The notes: generated by a model from the letters alone, not told the origin. Positions 8,836 to 18,125 are shown, counted from the first letter of the stretch. The stretch: 64,000 nt of DNA from Acidobacteriaceae bacterium (GCA_003156805.1 PMHV01000018.1:40915-104914), one strand, 5' to 3'. Translations and numbers: made by a program.

Positions 8836-8863
8836 GGGTCTTAGGTCTTGGGTGTTAGGCTTG
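8836..8863. repeat. 7-nt tandem repeat x4
   Basis: GGGTCTT-AGGTCTT-GGGTGTT-AGGCTTG, directly upstream of the rnpB promoter. Confidence 0.65.
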
Positions 8864-9000
8864 CAGGCCGGTAGAGCTTTCAGCGAGGGTCGATTGGGCT
8901 GATAGACTTGTAGCGGCAAGACCAAAAAATCCTGGGGACTAGATCCGAAGACCTTACACCAAGACCCCTTTGTACACCAGAGACAGGAGTCCGTGACGCT

Positions 9001-10260
9001 ATGCGCAAATGGTTTCTTCTCTCCTGCCTACTCTGCTTGCTTCCGGCGTCCGCTCAGCAAAACAACTCGCTTGCAGTAACCCACGTAACCGTCATCGACT
9101 GCACGGGCGCTCCACCTAGGCCGAATTCAACGGTTGTGATCGCCAGCGGCCATATCACCGCCGTCGGACCGAGCGACAGGGTCTCAATTCCGGCTGGTGC
9201 TCACGTAGTCGATGGGAGCGGTAAGTTTCTGATCCCGGGACTCTGGGACATGCACGGTCACCTGACCGATGCGACGGAAGACGCTTTCCCATTGTTGATC
9301 ATGAACGGCGTCACTGGCGTGCGCGATATGGGTGGAGATCTCGCTCAAATCGACGGCTGGCGTTCGGAGATTGAAAAGGGTACGCGCATTGGGCCTTACA
9401 TTATCCGCGCCGGTCCTTTCGTGGACGGCCCCAAAGAAGGAGTGACGAACCGGCTCACTGTACGTACGCCTGAAGAGGCGCGGCGGGCGGTTCACGACCT
9501 TAAGGTGAAGGGTGTGGATTTTATCAAGGTCCACAATGCGCTTCCGCCCGATGCGTTCTTTGCGCTGATGGATGAGGCTCGGAAAGAACACATACCTGTT
9601 GCCGTTCACTTGCCCCAGGGCGTGAGCTCCGCCGAAGCATCAGACGCCGGAGTCGCGAGTCTTGAACATGTTGAAACCGTGAATGAGAGCGCCCTCTGGC
9701 GGAAGGGTGCAACTGCCAAAACGGTCGAACAAGCCGTAGATGAAAATCTGGGTCCGGCGGGGCAGCAACTGTTTGAGCGTTTCGCCAGGAACGGTACTTG
9801 GTTTGTGCCGACTCTTGTTGCCTATGAGCGCGGATTCGTGCTTTGGAGTAACGATCCGGCATCGCTGGGACCGCGACTGGATGTGGAGAGAAAGCAAATG
9901 GAACTGGTTGCGATGATGCACAAAGCCGGCGTTCAAATCATGGCAGGGTCGGACTTCTCCGACTGGGGCATGGTGCCGGGCATCGATCTGCACAATGAGT
10001 TGGCACTGCTCGTGGAATGTGGCTTCACTCCCCTCGAGGCGTTGCAGGCCGCTACGCTGAACCCGGCGAAGTTCCTGGGCAAGACAGAGACCTTCGGAAC
10101 GATACAGGTGGGGCGCGTGGCCGACCTGGTACTGCTAGACATGAACCCGCTCGAAGATATCAGCCACACCCGGAAGATCAACGCAGTCGTGCTTGGTGGG
10201 AAGTTCTACCCGCTTGCATCGATCAGAGCGCAGGCGCTGCAAAATGCAGGTAAGCCATGA
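9001..10260 (+). CDS. Secreted amidohydrolase family protein (imidazolonepropionase/prolidase-like)
   Basis: A 419-aa metal-dependent hydrolase with a signal peptide (MRKWFLLSCLLCLLPASAQQ), hence periplasmic or secreted. The barrel begins with the metal site DMHGHL (D83-H87). FIKVH near residue 178 supplies the bridging lysine position, HLPQG and LEHVE give further histidines, and GSDFSDWG around residue 318 carries the catalytic aspartate. The C-terminal GRVADLVLLDMNPLEDI is the usual small beta-sandwich. Substrates in this group include dipeptides and cyclic imides, so the real one cannot be named. AGGAG lies 11 bases before the ATG. Confidence 0.88.
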   Translation: MRKWFLLSCLLCLLPASAQQNNSLAVTHVTVIDCTGAPPRPNSTVVIASGHITAVGPSDRVSIPAGAHVVDGSGKFLIPGLWDMHGHLTDATEDAFPLLIMNGVTGVRDMGGDLAQIDGWRSEIEKGTRIGPYIIRAGPFVDGPKEGVTNRLTVRTPEEARRAVHDLKVKGVDFIKVHNALPPDAFFALMDEARKEHIPVAVHLPQGVSSAEASDAGVASLEHVETVNESALWRKGATAKTVEQAVDENLGPAGQQLFERFARNGTWFVPTLVAYERGFVLWSNDPASLGPRLDVERKQMELVAMMHKAGVQIMAGSDFSDWGMVPGIDLHNELALLVECGFTPLEALQAATLNPAKFLGKTETFGTIQVGRVADLVLLDMNPLEDISHTRKINAVVLGGKFYPLASIRAQALQNAGKP

Positions 10261-10360
10261 TCATGGTGCCCGTTGGACTGGTAGACTTGTGATTGGAAGT
10301 TTAGACTGCTTGAACTTAAGACCTAGGGCCTAACACCCAAAGATCCTAAAAGCCCGCGCC

Positions 10361-11590
10361 ATGAATATCGCCGAAGCCATCCGAATCGCCTTCCAGTCAC
10401 TGTGGGCGAACAAGCTGCGCTCGGTGCTGACGCTGCTCGGCGTGGTGATTGGAGTGGCGGCGGTGATTGCCGTGGTCACGTTTGTCTCGGGCATCAACGA
10501 TTATGTGGCGCAGAAGATTTTCAATCTGGGTGCGGATGTTTTCATCATTTCAAAAATGTCCGCTGTCGAGACCAATGTGGAACACTTCCTGGCGGCCGAA
10601 AAACGCAAGAACTTAATCATGGAGGATTATGAAGCAGTGCGGGAAGACTGCCGGCACTGCGAACAGGTGGGAGCGATACAGAGCGGCAGCGGCAAGGTAA
10701 AAAATGGCGAGCAGTCGATCAGCGATACGACCATTCAGGGCATTACGCCGTCCATGGCGGAAATCCTGGACACGGACCTGACCTCCGGGCGCATGCTGAA
10801 CGAAACTGACTTGAACAGCCGGTCTGCCGTAGCCGTGGTGGGCACCGATATTGTGGAGCATCTGCTGGCGGGCGCCGACCCGCTGGGCAAGGAGATTCAC
10901 ATCGACGGCCAGCCGTTTCAGGTGATCGGCGTGGGCAAGAAGAAGGGTAAGACATTGGGGCAGAGCGCCGACAACTATGCGCTGATTCCCATCACCGTGT
11001 ACCTGAAGCAGTACGGAGCCCACAACAGCAGCATCGGTATCTGGGGCAAGGCGCTGGCCACCGGAGTCCCGCTGGACGAGGCCATGGATGAAGCTCGCGT
11101 GGCTTTGCGCTCGCAGCGCCATGACCGCCCAGGCGAAGACGACAGTTTCGAAATTGAAACCAATGCCAGCCTGCTCGGCATCTGGTCCGGCCTGAGCAAT
11201 ACGTTTTTTATGGCTACGATCGGGATCGCCGGCGTCTCGCTGGTGGTCGGCGGCATTGTGATCATGAACATTATGCTGGTCTCGGTGACCGAGCGCACGC
11301 GCGAGATCGGCATTCGGAAGGCTCTGGGGGCGCGGCGCGAGGATGTGTTGCTTCAGTTTCTGATCGAGTCGGTTGCCCTGGCACTCACCGGCGGCGCCTT
11401 GGGCGTGTTGCTGGGAGTAGCGGTCGCCTTCGCAGTTACAGCACTGATCGGAATGCCCTCGTCGATCAAGCTCTGGGCGGTGGCGGCCGGACTGATGGTG
11501 TCGGCGAGCGTGGGAGTGTTCTTCGGAGTCTATCCCGCGCGAAAAGCGGCGCAGCTCGATCCGATTGTGGCCTTGCGGTTCGAGACGTAA
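10361..11590 (+). CDS. MacB-like ABC transporter permease
   Basis: A 409-aa membrane protein with the MacB/FtsX arrangement: TM1 near the N terminus (LRSVLTLLGVVIGVAAVIAVVTFV), a periplasmic domain of about 220 residues (MacB_PCD type), then three TM helices. The signature [32 protein letters not shown] lies at the cytoplasmic coupling loop, and the end (VYPARKAAQLDPIVALRFE) is also typical. It would work with an ATPase and an HlyD-type adaptor to export a lipid or peptide, but neither is next to it. It is followed by a second permease after a repeat-filled 113-bp gap. Confidence 0.92.
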   Translation: MNIAEAIRIAFQSLWANKLRSVLTLLGVVIGVAAVIAVVTFVSGINDYVAQKIFNLGADVFIISKMSAVETNVEHFLAAEKRKNLIMEDYEAVREDCRHCEQVGAIQSGSGKVKNGEQSISDTTIQGITPSMAEILDTDLTSGRMLNETDLNSRSAVAVVGTDIVEHLLAGADPLGKEIHIDGQPFQVIGVGKKKGKTLGQSADNYALIPITVYLKQYGAHNSSIGIWGKALATGVPLDEAMDEARVALRSQRHDRPGEDDSFEIETNASLLGIWSGLSNTFFMATIGIAGVSLVVGGIVIMNIMLVSVTERTREIGIRKALGARREDVLLQFLIESVALALTGGALGVLLGVAVAFAVTALIGMPSSIKLWAVAAGLMVSASVGVFFGVYPARKAAQLDPIVALRFET

Positions 11591-11597
11591 GAAGAAT

Positions 11598-11700
11598 TTG
11601 TAATCTTGTAATCGGGTAATTTTGTAATTCGAAAACCTCAGCGCTACTCCGACGTTGCGGTTAAATTACCAAGTTACAAGGTTACCGGATTACTAAATCC
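11598..11700. repeat. Paired 8-nt-period repeats in inverted orientation (imperfect long hairpin)
   Basis: The left arm (11598-11629) is a run of TTGTAATC-like 8-mers. The right arm (11663-11700) is a run of the same kind on the other strand (AATTACCAAGTTACAAGG and on). The two arms could fold into a long imperfect hairpin in the mRNA between the two permease genes. Confidence 0.6.
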
Positions 11701-11703
11701 TGC

Positions 11704-12966
11704 ATGATTCGCAAAGACGAATTCGGCGAGATCGTCCAGATGGCGACCGATACTATCCGCGGGAACAAGATGCGGTCGTCGCTGACAGTGCTGGGAATCG
11801 TGATCGGCGTCGCCATGGTAATCGGCGTCTCTTCCATCGGACGCGGACTCGATGACAACGTGCGCGGCGTGGTCGCCAGCATCGGTTCCGATGTCATCTT
11901 TTGTTATCATCTCGAGCCCTTCACGTTTGGACGCATCACCGAAGAAATGCGCACGCGCAAGAAACTGACCTTCGAGGATGCGGAAGCGATCAGTCATCTG
12001 CCGCATGTGAAGGCTGCATCCGCGGGAATTCGTTTCTTCCGTCCCGAACTCGGCATCGGTTCTTTCGTGGTGAAATATCAGGATCGCAAGGTCAAGAACA
12101 CAATTCTTGAGGGGGATACAGCTTCCGTCAAGGACGTGGTTGATCTGGCGATGTCCTCGGGAAGATGGTTCACCGAAAGCGACGACGAGCGGCGGGCTAC
12201 GGTCATCGTTCTCGGCCATGACACGGCGGAAGAACTGTTCCCCGTCGAGAACCCCCTGGGCAAGGAAATCAACATCGAGGGGCGGTTGTTCGAGGTGATT
12301 GGCGTTATGGCAAAACTCAAGTCGGTGTTTGGCGGCGGAAAAAACCCCAGCGACAACCGCGTCATTTTCCCGCTGACTACTTTCAGGACGCTTCACCCCG
12401 AATTGAAAGATCATTGGATCAGCGCTAAGGCCACGTCCCACGACGCCATGCCGAAGGCCATCGACGAAATTCGGGAACTTCTGCGGCGGCGGCGGAAAGT
12501 TCCCTTCGACAAGCCGGATAATTTTGCCGTCTTCACCTCAGACTCGATCTCGGACGTTTGGAATCAGCTTACCGGCGCTCTTTTCGTGGGGATGTTTGCG
12601 ATCTCGAGCGTTGGGTTGATCGTCGGGGGCGTGGGTGTGATGAACATTATGCTGGTGAGCGTCACGGAAAGGACGCGTGAAATCGGAGTGCGCAAAGCGA
12701 TCGGCGCGCGCAAACGGGACATTCTCTTGCAGTTCACTCTGGAGGCGATCATTCTCACTGCCGTCGGGGGCGTCATGGGAATCTTGATTGGCGCCGTCAT
12801 CGTCGGGGTGATTCCGGTGCTCTGGCCTTCCCTGCCCGCCCGCATGTCGATGTTCTGGACGATCTTCGGCTTTGTCTCTGCCGCGGGAGTTGGACTGGTC
12901 TTCGGCATTTATCCGGCGTGGAAAGCGGCGAACCTGGATCCGATCGAAGCGCTGCGGTACGAATAG
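11704..12966 (+). CDS. MacB-like ABC transporter permease
   Basis: A 420-aa paralogue of the upstream permease with the same layout: N-terminal helix ([20 protein letters not shown]), large periplasmic domain with [21 protein letters not shown], and three C-terminal helices. The coupling loop [27 protein letters not shown] is retained. The two probably form a heterodimer, which would explain why both are kept side by side. Only 15 bases separate its stop from the glycosyltransferase gene downstream, so they share a transcript. Confidence 0.92.
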   Translation: MIRKDEFGEIVQMATDTIRGNKMRSSLTVLGIVIGVAMVIGVSSIGRGLDDNVRGVVASIGSDVIFCYHLEPFTFGRITEEMRTRKKLTFEDAEAISHLPHVKAASAGIRFFRPELGIGSFVVKYQDRKVKNTILEGDTASVKDVVDLAMSSGRWFTESDDERRATVIVLGHDTAEELFPVENPLGKEINIEGRLFEVIGVMAKLKSVFGGGKNPSDNRVIFPLTTFRTLHPELKDHWISAKATSHDAMPKAIDEIRELLRRRRKVPFDKPDNFAVFTSDSISDVWNQLTGALFVGMFAISSVGLIVGGVGVMNIMLVSVTERTREIGVRKAIGARKRDILLQFTLEAIILTAVGGVMGILIGAVIVGVIPVLWPSLPARMSMFWTIFGFVSAAGVGLVFGIYPAWKAANLDPIEALRYE

Positions 12967-12981
12967 AGTTCTCGCCCGCGC

Positions 12982-14172
12982 ATGATTCATACAGCCAGCA
13001 GAATTGTCGAGATGGTTGCGTTTTTCGGCACCGTGTCGAGTTCGATCTACTATTTGATCTGTCTGTGGGGCGCGGCGGTCTTCTTGCGCGAGAGGAAAGC
13101 CACGGGCAAGATTGCACGCAGCCCGCAGACCCTGCCGCCGGTTTCCATTCTTAAGCCGCTCAAAGGGACGGACCCCGAGGCCTACGAGAGCTTCCGCAGT
13201 CATTGCCTGCAGGACTATCCCGAGTACGAAATCATTTTTGGCGTCGGCGATTCCGGTGATCCGGCGGTGGCCAGCGTGCGGCAACTGCAGCGGGAATTTC
13301 CGAAGCACAGGATTGAGTTAATGGTATGCCAGGAAGTGTTGGGTGCAAATGTGAAGGTCAGCAACCTGGCGCAGATGCTGACGGAAGCGCGCCATGACCA
13401 CCTGGTTGTCAACGACAGCGACATCCGCGTAGAGCGCGACTATCTTAGGCGAGTGATTGCGCCCCTGGCGGATGCGCGAGTGGGAGCAGTCACTTGCATG
13501 TACCGCGGAGCGGCTGCAGAGACGCTGGGGTCGCGGCTGGAATCGCTGGGGATCAGCACGGATTTTTGCGCCGGCGTACTGGCGGCGCAGCGAGTGGAAG
13601 GCGGCATCCGGTTTGGGCTGGGTTCGACGCTGGCGTTTCGGCGCGCAGATTTGGAGAGAATTGGCGGGTTCGAGTCGTTTGCCGACTATCTGGCGGACGA
13701 TTACGAATTGGGGCGACGGATTGCCGGTCTCGGGTTGGAAGTCAAACTCTCTGACGTAGTGGTGGAAACTTATCTTCCGGCTTATCGCTTGCGAGAATTC
13801 GTCGCCCATCAACTGCGATGGGCGCGTGGGGTGCGCGATGCGCGACGGGGTGGATACATTGGCTTGATCTTTACCTTCGGATTGATGTGGGCGCTGCTGA
13901 CGGTAATGGCGAGCGGCGGGGCGTTCTGGGTGTGGAACACGCTGGGGCTTACGTTGTTACTTCGGTTTGCGGTGGCAATGGTGGTGGGCAGCCGGGTACT
14001 GGGAGATCGCCACGTGGCTGGGAATTTGTGGCTGATTCCGGTGCGCGACCTGGTTTGGGTCGGGGTTTGGATTGCGGGACTGGCCGGCCATGCGGTGACG
14101 TGGAGGGGAGACAAGTTTCAACTGAGGGATGGGAAGCTTATCCGGGATGACAGCCGTACCGTCGGCAGCTAG
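12982..14172 (+). CDS. hpnI: Ceramide-glucosyltransferase-like GT21 protein, HpnI type (hopanoid glycosyltransferase)
   Basis: A 396-aa membrane glycosyltransferase. An N-terminal anchor (about residues 8-35) is followed by a GT-A domain. Its markers are PVSILKPLKGTDPEAYESF, VVNDSDIRV (the metal-binding D-x-D-like motif), the late DDYELG, and HQLRWARG, which is the Q-x-x-R-W signature of processive and ceramide glucosyltransferases. Three hydrophobic segments follow. In bacteria with hopanoids such proteins (HpnI) transfer N-acetylglucosamine to bacteriohopanetetrol. No other hpn gene is in the window, so the substrate is inferred from family resemblance. Being in the permease operon hints that the permeases may act on the glycolipid product. 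Confidence 0.82.
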   Translation: MIHTASRIVEMVAFFGTVSSSIYYLICLWGAAVFLRERKATGKIARSPQTLPPVSILKPLKGTDPEAYESFRSHCLQDYPEYEIIFGVGDSGDPAVASVRQLQREFPKHRIELMVCQEVLGANVKVSNLAQMLTEARHDHLVVNDSDIRVERDYLRRVIAPLADARVGAVTCMYRGAAAETLGSRLESLGISTDFCAGVLAAQRVEGGIRFGLGSTLAFRRADLERIGGFESFADYLADDYELGRRIAGLGLEVKLSDVVVETYLPAYRLREFVAHQLRWARGVRDARRGGYIGLIFTFGLMWALLTVMASGGAFWVWNTLGLTLLLRFAVAMVVGSRVLGDRHVAGNLWLIPVRDLVWVGVWIAGLAGHAVTWRGDKFQLRDGKLIRDDSRTVGS

Positions 14173-14239
14173 TAAGTGACGGCTAGGCACGCATTGGTGG
14201 CGGCCGCGGCGGTTTCTCTATCCGCCTCTCTGATGCGGC

Positions 14240-15019
14240 CTAGCGGCGCGAGCGTCCGGCGTATCGAGCACCGACGGGCACCGCCTCTGCCGCGGGTTGC
14301 AGCGAGTACCCGGACTTGACGGCGTCGTTGTAAAACATCAGGACGGTCTCCAGAGAAAACTCGTGCAGATCTTTTCCGATCAGCGGAAGCTTATCGAGGA
14401 TGTCCCGGGTGGCAGTTATCACGTGGCAGCCAAGTTCTTCCGCCTGGAAAATGTTGAGCAATTCACGCGGACTGGCCCACATAAGCTCGGTGTCGCCGGC
14501 GTCGCCAATCATCTCAAGCGCGGTGCGCATCACGGGAATCGGGTCGCGGCCGGTATCTGCGATTCGCCCGGCAAAAATAGAAAGATACGACGGAGCGCCG
14601 CCACGCAGCGCCTGGCAGACGCGCCCAACGTGATCGAGCGCGAGCACCGCAGTGACGTTGAGCCGCGCCCCGTCGGCGCTGAGGCGATGGATCAAATCGT
14701 ACATGGGCTCGCCTCGCGTGTTAGTCACGGGAATTTTGACGTAGACATTCTCGGCCCAGCCAGCGATTTGCCAAGCCTGGCGCTCCATTTCAACTTCATC
14801 GTCGGCGAGGACTTCGAAGGAAATGGGACGGTCGGGAATGTGTTGCAAAACATCGAGCGCGAAGGCTTCGTAGTCTTTGACTCCGGCCTTGCGCATGAGC
14901 GTGGGATTGGTGGTAAAGCCCTTGATGTAGGGCCGCCGGGCGTATTCGAGGATGGTAGCTTTATCGGCGCCATCGGCAAAAATCTTGACCTGGAGATCGG
15001 TCAGCGACTTCGTCTTCAT
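14240..15019 (-). CDS. Transaldolase-like protein (TalC/Fsa family) of the heptose operon
   Basis: A 259-aa class I aldolase of the small transaldolase group. IKGFTTNPTLMRKAGV is the N-terminal signature, and the Schiff-base lysine is in ENVYVKIPVTNTRGEP. Then come LNVTAVLALDHV, YLSIFAGRIADTG and ASPRELLNIFQAEELGCHVITAT, all typical. The ATG at 15019 was chosen because AAGGAG lies seven bases upstream and the start overlaps the previous stop (TGATG). In this operon it could supply sedoheptulose 7-phosphate, the substrate of the neighbouring GmhA domain. That link is inference; a fructose-6-phosphate aldolase role is the alternative. Confidence 0.85.
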   Translation of the reverse strand: MKTKSLTDLQVKIFADGADKATILEYARRPYIKGFTTNPTLMRKAGVKDYEAFALDVLQHIPDRPISFEVLADDEVEMERQAWQIAGWAENVYVKIPVTNTRGEPMYDLIHRLSADGARLNVTAVLALDHVGRVCQALRGGAPSYLSIFAGRIADTGRDPIPVMRTALEMIGDAGDTELMWASPRELLNIFQAEELGCHVITATRDILDKLPLIGKDLHEFSLETVLMFYNDAVKSGYSLQPAAEAVPVGARYAGRSRR

Positions 15020-16188
15020 CAAGGGGCTCCTTCGGACTGGGAATGGAGGATCCAATCGGCCGCTTCGCGCAACGAGACTACGCTCGCCTCGGGCGGTTGC
15101 GCCGGTGACTGCTCGTGGTAGCCGTAATTAATCAAAATGGTTTTGCAGCCGGCGCTGTGGCCGGCGTCAATGTCGCGCCAGCGATCGCCTACGACGAAAC
15201 TTGAGGCCAGATCGATGTTGCGCTCGCGGGCGGCATCCAGCAGCATCCCCGCTTTTGGCTTGCGGCAAGCGCAGTCGTCGCTGTCTTGATGATAGCAGAC
15301 GAAGACTCCGTCGAGTGGCAGCGAGGAGGCCAGAGCGCGATTGATGCCCTCGACTGCGTCGCGCGTTTGAGCGCCGCGAGCTACGTCGGGCTGGTTGCTG
15401 ACTACCAGAAGTTCGAATCCACGGGCTTTCAGATCGCGGAGCGCTGTGTCGACGCCGGGCAGCACTTCGAGGTCTCTCAAGCTGGAGGGCGGAAACGGTT
15501 TTCCGTTGCGCAGCACGGTGCGGTTCAGAACGCCGTCACGGTCGAGAAAGACGGCGCGGCGCCGGCCGTTCGGCGAGACCGAGGCTGAAGATTCCCACTT
15601 GGTTGCGTTTTGCTTCACGGCAGGATGCGTCACTAGCAGATGCCACACCACGGCCTGCAATGCTTCCGTGTGAGGAGTGATGTGAGCAGAATTTACGACG
15701 GGAATCAAAATGCAAACATCCGCTACTTTGGCAGTGTAACCGCCGTCGCGGCCCACGACGCCAACAATCTTCGCACCGGCGGATTTCGCGAACTGCAACG
15801 CTGAAACAAGATTGGGGCTGATATTTCTCTCCAGATCGCCGCCGCCGACGGAGAACACCAGAACCGTGTCGCCTGCGCGCAAGCGGCTTACCCGCAACCA
15901 GGCCTCGAACACGGTGCTCCAGCCTTCGTCGTTGACCCGGGCTGTGAGTTCCGCCACGTTGTCGGTGGGCGCGTAAGCTTCGATGCCGGCGAGTTTGCGA
16001 AAGTCGTTCACGGCGTGGGACGCGTTGGCCGCGCTTCCACCAACACCCAGGATGAACAGGCGTCCGCCGGAAGCACGAGTCGCGCCGAGAAGCGATGCGG
16101 CTTTCTCAATATGGGCCGCGCTCAGTTGCGCGATCGCTGCGCCCGCTTCCGCAAGAAACTGCTGCGCGAAATTATTTTCGGATGTCAT
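15019..16188 (-). CDS. GmhA-GmhB fusion: sedoheptulose-7-phosphate isomerase joined to heptose-bisphosphate phosphatase
   Basis: A 389-aa two-domain enzyme. Residues 1-195 are a SIS isomerase domain: LFILGVGGSAANASHAVNDF is the GmhA sugar-phosphate loop and HITPHTEALQAVVWHLL is its C-terminal active-site helix. Residues 210-385 are a HAD phosphatase: FLDRDGVLNR (D216, D218) starts it, VVSNQPDVARG follows, and CYHQDSDDCACRKPKAGM keeps the Cys/His zinc loop specific to GmhB. The fused protein would make heptose 7-phosphate and, after HddA acts, remove the 7-phosphate. Both domains look intact. It overlaps the transaldolase gene by one base. Confidence 0.92.
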   Translation of the reverse strand: MTSENNFAQQFLAEAGAAIAQLSAAHIEKAASLLGATRASGGRLFILGVGGSAANASHAVNDFRKLAGIEAYAPTDNVAELTARVNDEGWSTVFEAWLRVSRLRAGDTVLVFSVGGGDLERNISPNLVSALQFAKSAGAKIVGVVGRDGGYTAKVADVCILIPVVNSAHITPHTEALQAVVWHLLVTHPAVKQNATKWESSASVSPNGRRRAVFLDRDGVLNRTVLRNGKPFPPSSLRDLEVLPGVDTALRDLKARGFELLVVSNQPDVARGAQTRDAVEGINRALASSLPLDGVFVCYHQDSDDCACRKPKAGMLLDAARERNIDLASSFVVGDRWRDIDAGHSAGCKTILINYGYHEQSPAQPPEASVVSLREAADWILHSQSEGAP

Positions 16189-16220
16189 CTACTCTCCGGA
16201 ACTTCTTACCCCGGAACCCT

Positions 16221-16928
16221 TTAGCTCTGAAAGTCGCGCCTGGCCAGAAACGCGGCCGTTTCCTCCAGTCCCGCGAGAGAGCCGATTTCATAGAAACGTT
16301 CCTGCACTTCAAAACCCGCGAGCTGATCGTGCTGCAGTAAATCCTGGTACAAATCGGCCAGGTCGAACGGCTTTCCCGCAGGTACGCGGTCAAAGGCCTG
16401 AGCGCGAAAGACTCCCAAGCCATAGTCTATGTGATGCATGCGAGGAGTGCGATGCTTCTTGCTATACGCAAGGATGCTTCCGGATTCGAATTCGACGTTG
16501 CTGCTATCCCACTTTCCGGCGTTGCGGAATACCGTCATGGCGGCCGGAGCGTCTGCGGATTCAAACTTCCGGGCGATGGCGGCGTAGTCGCAAGGCAGAT
16601 ATGAGTCGCCATACAGGACGAAAAAAACGTCTCCCAACATCGGCAGGGCCTTTCTTACCGCTCCGGCAGTGCCCAACAGAATGGGCCCGTCGAAGGAGTA
16701 AGCGAGATCCAGGCCCAGACCTGTGCCATCGCCCAGAACACCCTGGATCATCTCGCCAAGATGGCCCACACAAAGAACAGCGCGTGAGATTCCACTTACG
16801 CGTAACAATCGCAATTGGTGCACAGCAAACGGCTCGCCGTTAATTTCGAGTAGGGATTTGGGCGCCTTCTCGGTTGCGGGCTGCAGGCGAGTAGCAAGGC
16901 CGCCGGCAAGTATAGCTACAGGCAACAA
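16221..16928 (-). CDS. hddC: D-glycero-alpha-D-manno-heptose 1-phosphate guanylyltransferase-like nucleotidyltransferase
   Basis: A 235-aa nucleotidyltransferase. LPVAILAGGLATRLQPATEKAPKSLLEI at the N terminus is the nucleotide-binding loop and catalytic Lys. FFVLYGDSYLPCDY carries the metal-binding Asp, and YGLGVFRAQAF and FYEIGS fit the family of short sugar-1-phosphate transferases. Context gives the sugar: kinase HddA upstream and the GmhA-GmhB fusion 32 bases downstream. It should make GDP-D-glycero-alpha-D-manno-heptose. The sequence alone would also allow mannose-1-phosphate or a related sugar. Confidence 0.85.
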   Translation of the reverse strand: MLPVAILAGGLATRLQPATEKAPKSLLEINGEPFAVHQLRLLRVSGISRAVLCVGHLGEMIQGVLGDGTGLGLDLAYSFDGPILLGTAGAVRKALPMLGDVFFVLYGDSYLPCDYAAIARKFESADAPAAMTVFRNAGKWDSSNVEFESGSILAYSKKHRTPRMHHIDYGLGVFRAQAFDRVPAGKPFDLADLYQDLLQHDQLAGFEVQERFYEIGSLAGLEETAAFLARRDFQS

Positions 16929-16936
16929 GGGATCTC

Positions 16937-17920
16937 CTAGGAATGTACCATAACCGTGGTGCCAGCGAAATCGAAATGGGCCCGGACTTCGCGCAATCCG
17001 GCCTTCCGCATGACCTGCCGCAGGCGGGTTTTCTGCTCGGTATAGAGCATGAGGAATCCGCCGCCGCCGGCTCCGATCAGCTTGCCGCCCAGAGCCCCGT
17101 TGGCGCGCGCAAGTTCATACCATCGGTCGATCGAATCGCTGCTGACGCCCGGCGAACGTTTCTTCTTGTGCTCCCAGTGTACGTGCATCAAGTCGGCAAA
17201 TTTGCGGAGCTCGCCAGCGAGCAGGGCGTCGCGGCTCTCCATGCCCAACTGTTTGGTGAAGTGAAGATTCTCGAGCATTTCGCGGCTGCTTTGTCTGGTG
17301 CGGTTGTCCTGATCGCGAAGAATCTCGGATGCCGAGCGAGAGCTGCCGGTGAAGAAAAGCAGCAGGTTATCTTCGAGGTTGGCCAAAGCTTCCGCGGGCA
17401 TTTTCAGCGGTTCGACCACAACCTGACCATCGGGCAGAAACTGAAAACAGGTGATCCCACCAAACGCGGAAATGTATTGGTCCTGTTTGCCGATCGGTTC
17501 CTTCAGTAGATTGAGCTCGATGTGACAAGCCTGTTCGGCCAGATCTCGCGGGGGCACGAACTCTTTCTTGAATGTGTGCAATGCGGCGAGCAGAGCGGTG
17601 GTGAAGCTGCCAGAGGATCCAAGGCCGGTGCCGGCGGGAATGTCAGAAAGGCTGACAATTTCCAGATTGGGGCCGGTAACGCCCGTCAGTTTCAAAGCCT
17701 CGCGAAAGATCGGATGCTCGATCTGATCGACATGTGCTACATCCTCCAGCTTTGAGTACTTGAGAATGATCCGCGGACGAAACGCCTCATTGACCGTGAT
17801 GTAGACGTAGCGGCTGATCGCTGCCGAGATGACGAAGCCGGTATGCTCGCGGTAGTAGGACGGGAGGTCGGTGCCGCCGCCACCCAGAGAAATCCTGAGC
17901 GGACTTCGGGTGATGATCAT
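16937..17920 (-). CDS. hddA: D-glycero-alpha-D-manno-heptose 7-phosphate kinase (GHMP family)
   Basis: A 327-aa GHMP kinase. It starts MIITRSPLRISLGGGGTDLPSYY, the motif 1 seen in HddA and related sugar kinases. LSDIPAGTGLGSSGSFTTALL (around residue 95) is the ATP-binding motif 2, and GALGGKLIGAGGGGFLMLYTE is motif 3. It would phosphorylate heptose 7-phosphate at C1 in the alpha configuration, the defining step of the GDP-heptose route as opposed to the ADP-heptose route of rfaE. First gene of the minus-strand operon; eight bases separate it from hddC. Confidence 0.9.
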   Translation of the reverse strand: MIITRSPLRISLGGGGTDLPSYYREHTGFVISAAISRYVYITVNEAFRPRIILKYSKLEDVAHVDQIEHPIFREALKLTGVTGPNLEIVSLSDIPAGTGLGSSGSFTTALLAALHTFKKEFVPPRDLAEQACHIELNLLKEPIGKQDQYISAFGGITCFQFLPDGQVVVEPLKMPAEALANLEDNLLLFFTGSSRSASEILRDQDNRTRQSSREMLENLHFTKQLGMESRDALLAGELRKFADLMHVHWEHKKKRSPGVSSDSIDRWYELARANGALGGKLIGAGGGGFLMLYTEQKTRLRQVMRKAGLREVRAHFDFAGTTVMVHS

Positions 17921-17993
17921 GGAGTGGGCCCACCGTGGGGCAGGCCGGGAGAGTTGAACAACGCGCGAGCAGCTCCGCGGGCAAGCCAGGGCC

Positions 17994-18036
17994 GGGCACT
18001 TTCGTCGGGCACGTTGGCGTCAGGCACGTTGGCATG
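17994..18036. repeat. 15-nt tandem repeat (about three units)
   Basis: GGGCACGTTGGCGTC and AGGCACGTTGGCATG, preceded by a shortened unit GGGCACTTTCGTC. It lies in the 205-bp gap upstream of the hddA operon. Confidence 0.6.
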
Positions 18037-18125
18037 ATAGTGCAAAGGTTCGAGGCGGTCGAGCACAAGCTGCTAAAGAGAACCCACTGATGGCACTGGA
18101 ACGGCCTGCCGCGTTCGCCGGTTTC

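Noticed and set aside
8396..8858. Overlapping plus-strand frames of 98-133 codons
   Set aside because: They lie on the complement of RNase P RNA and are not coding.
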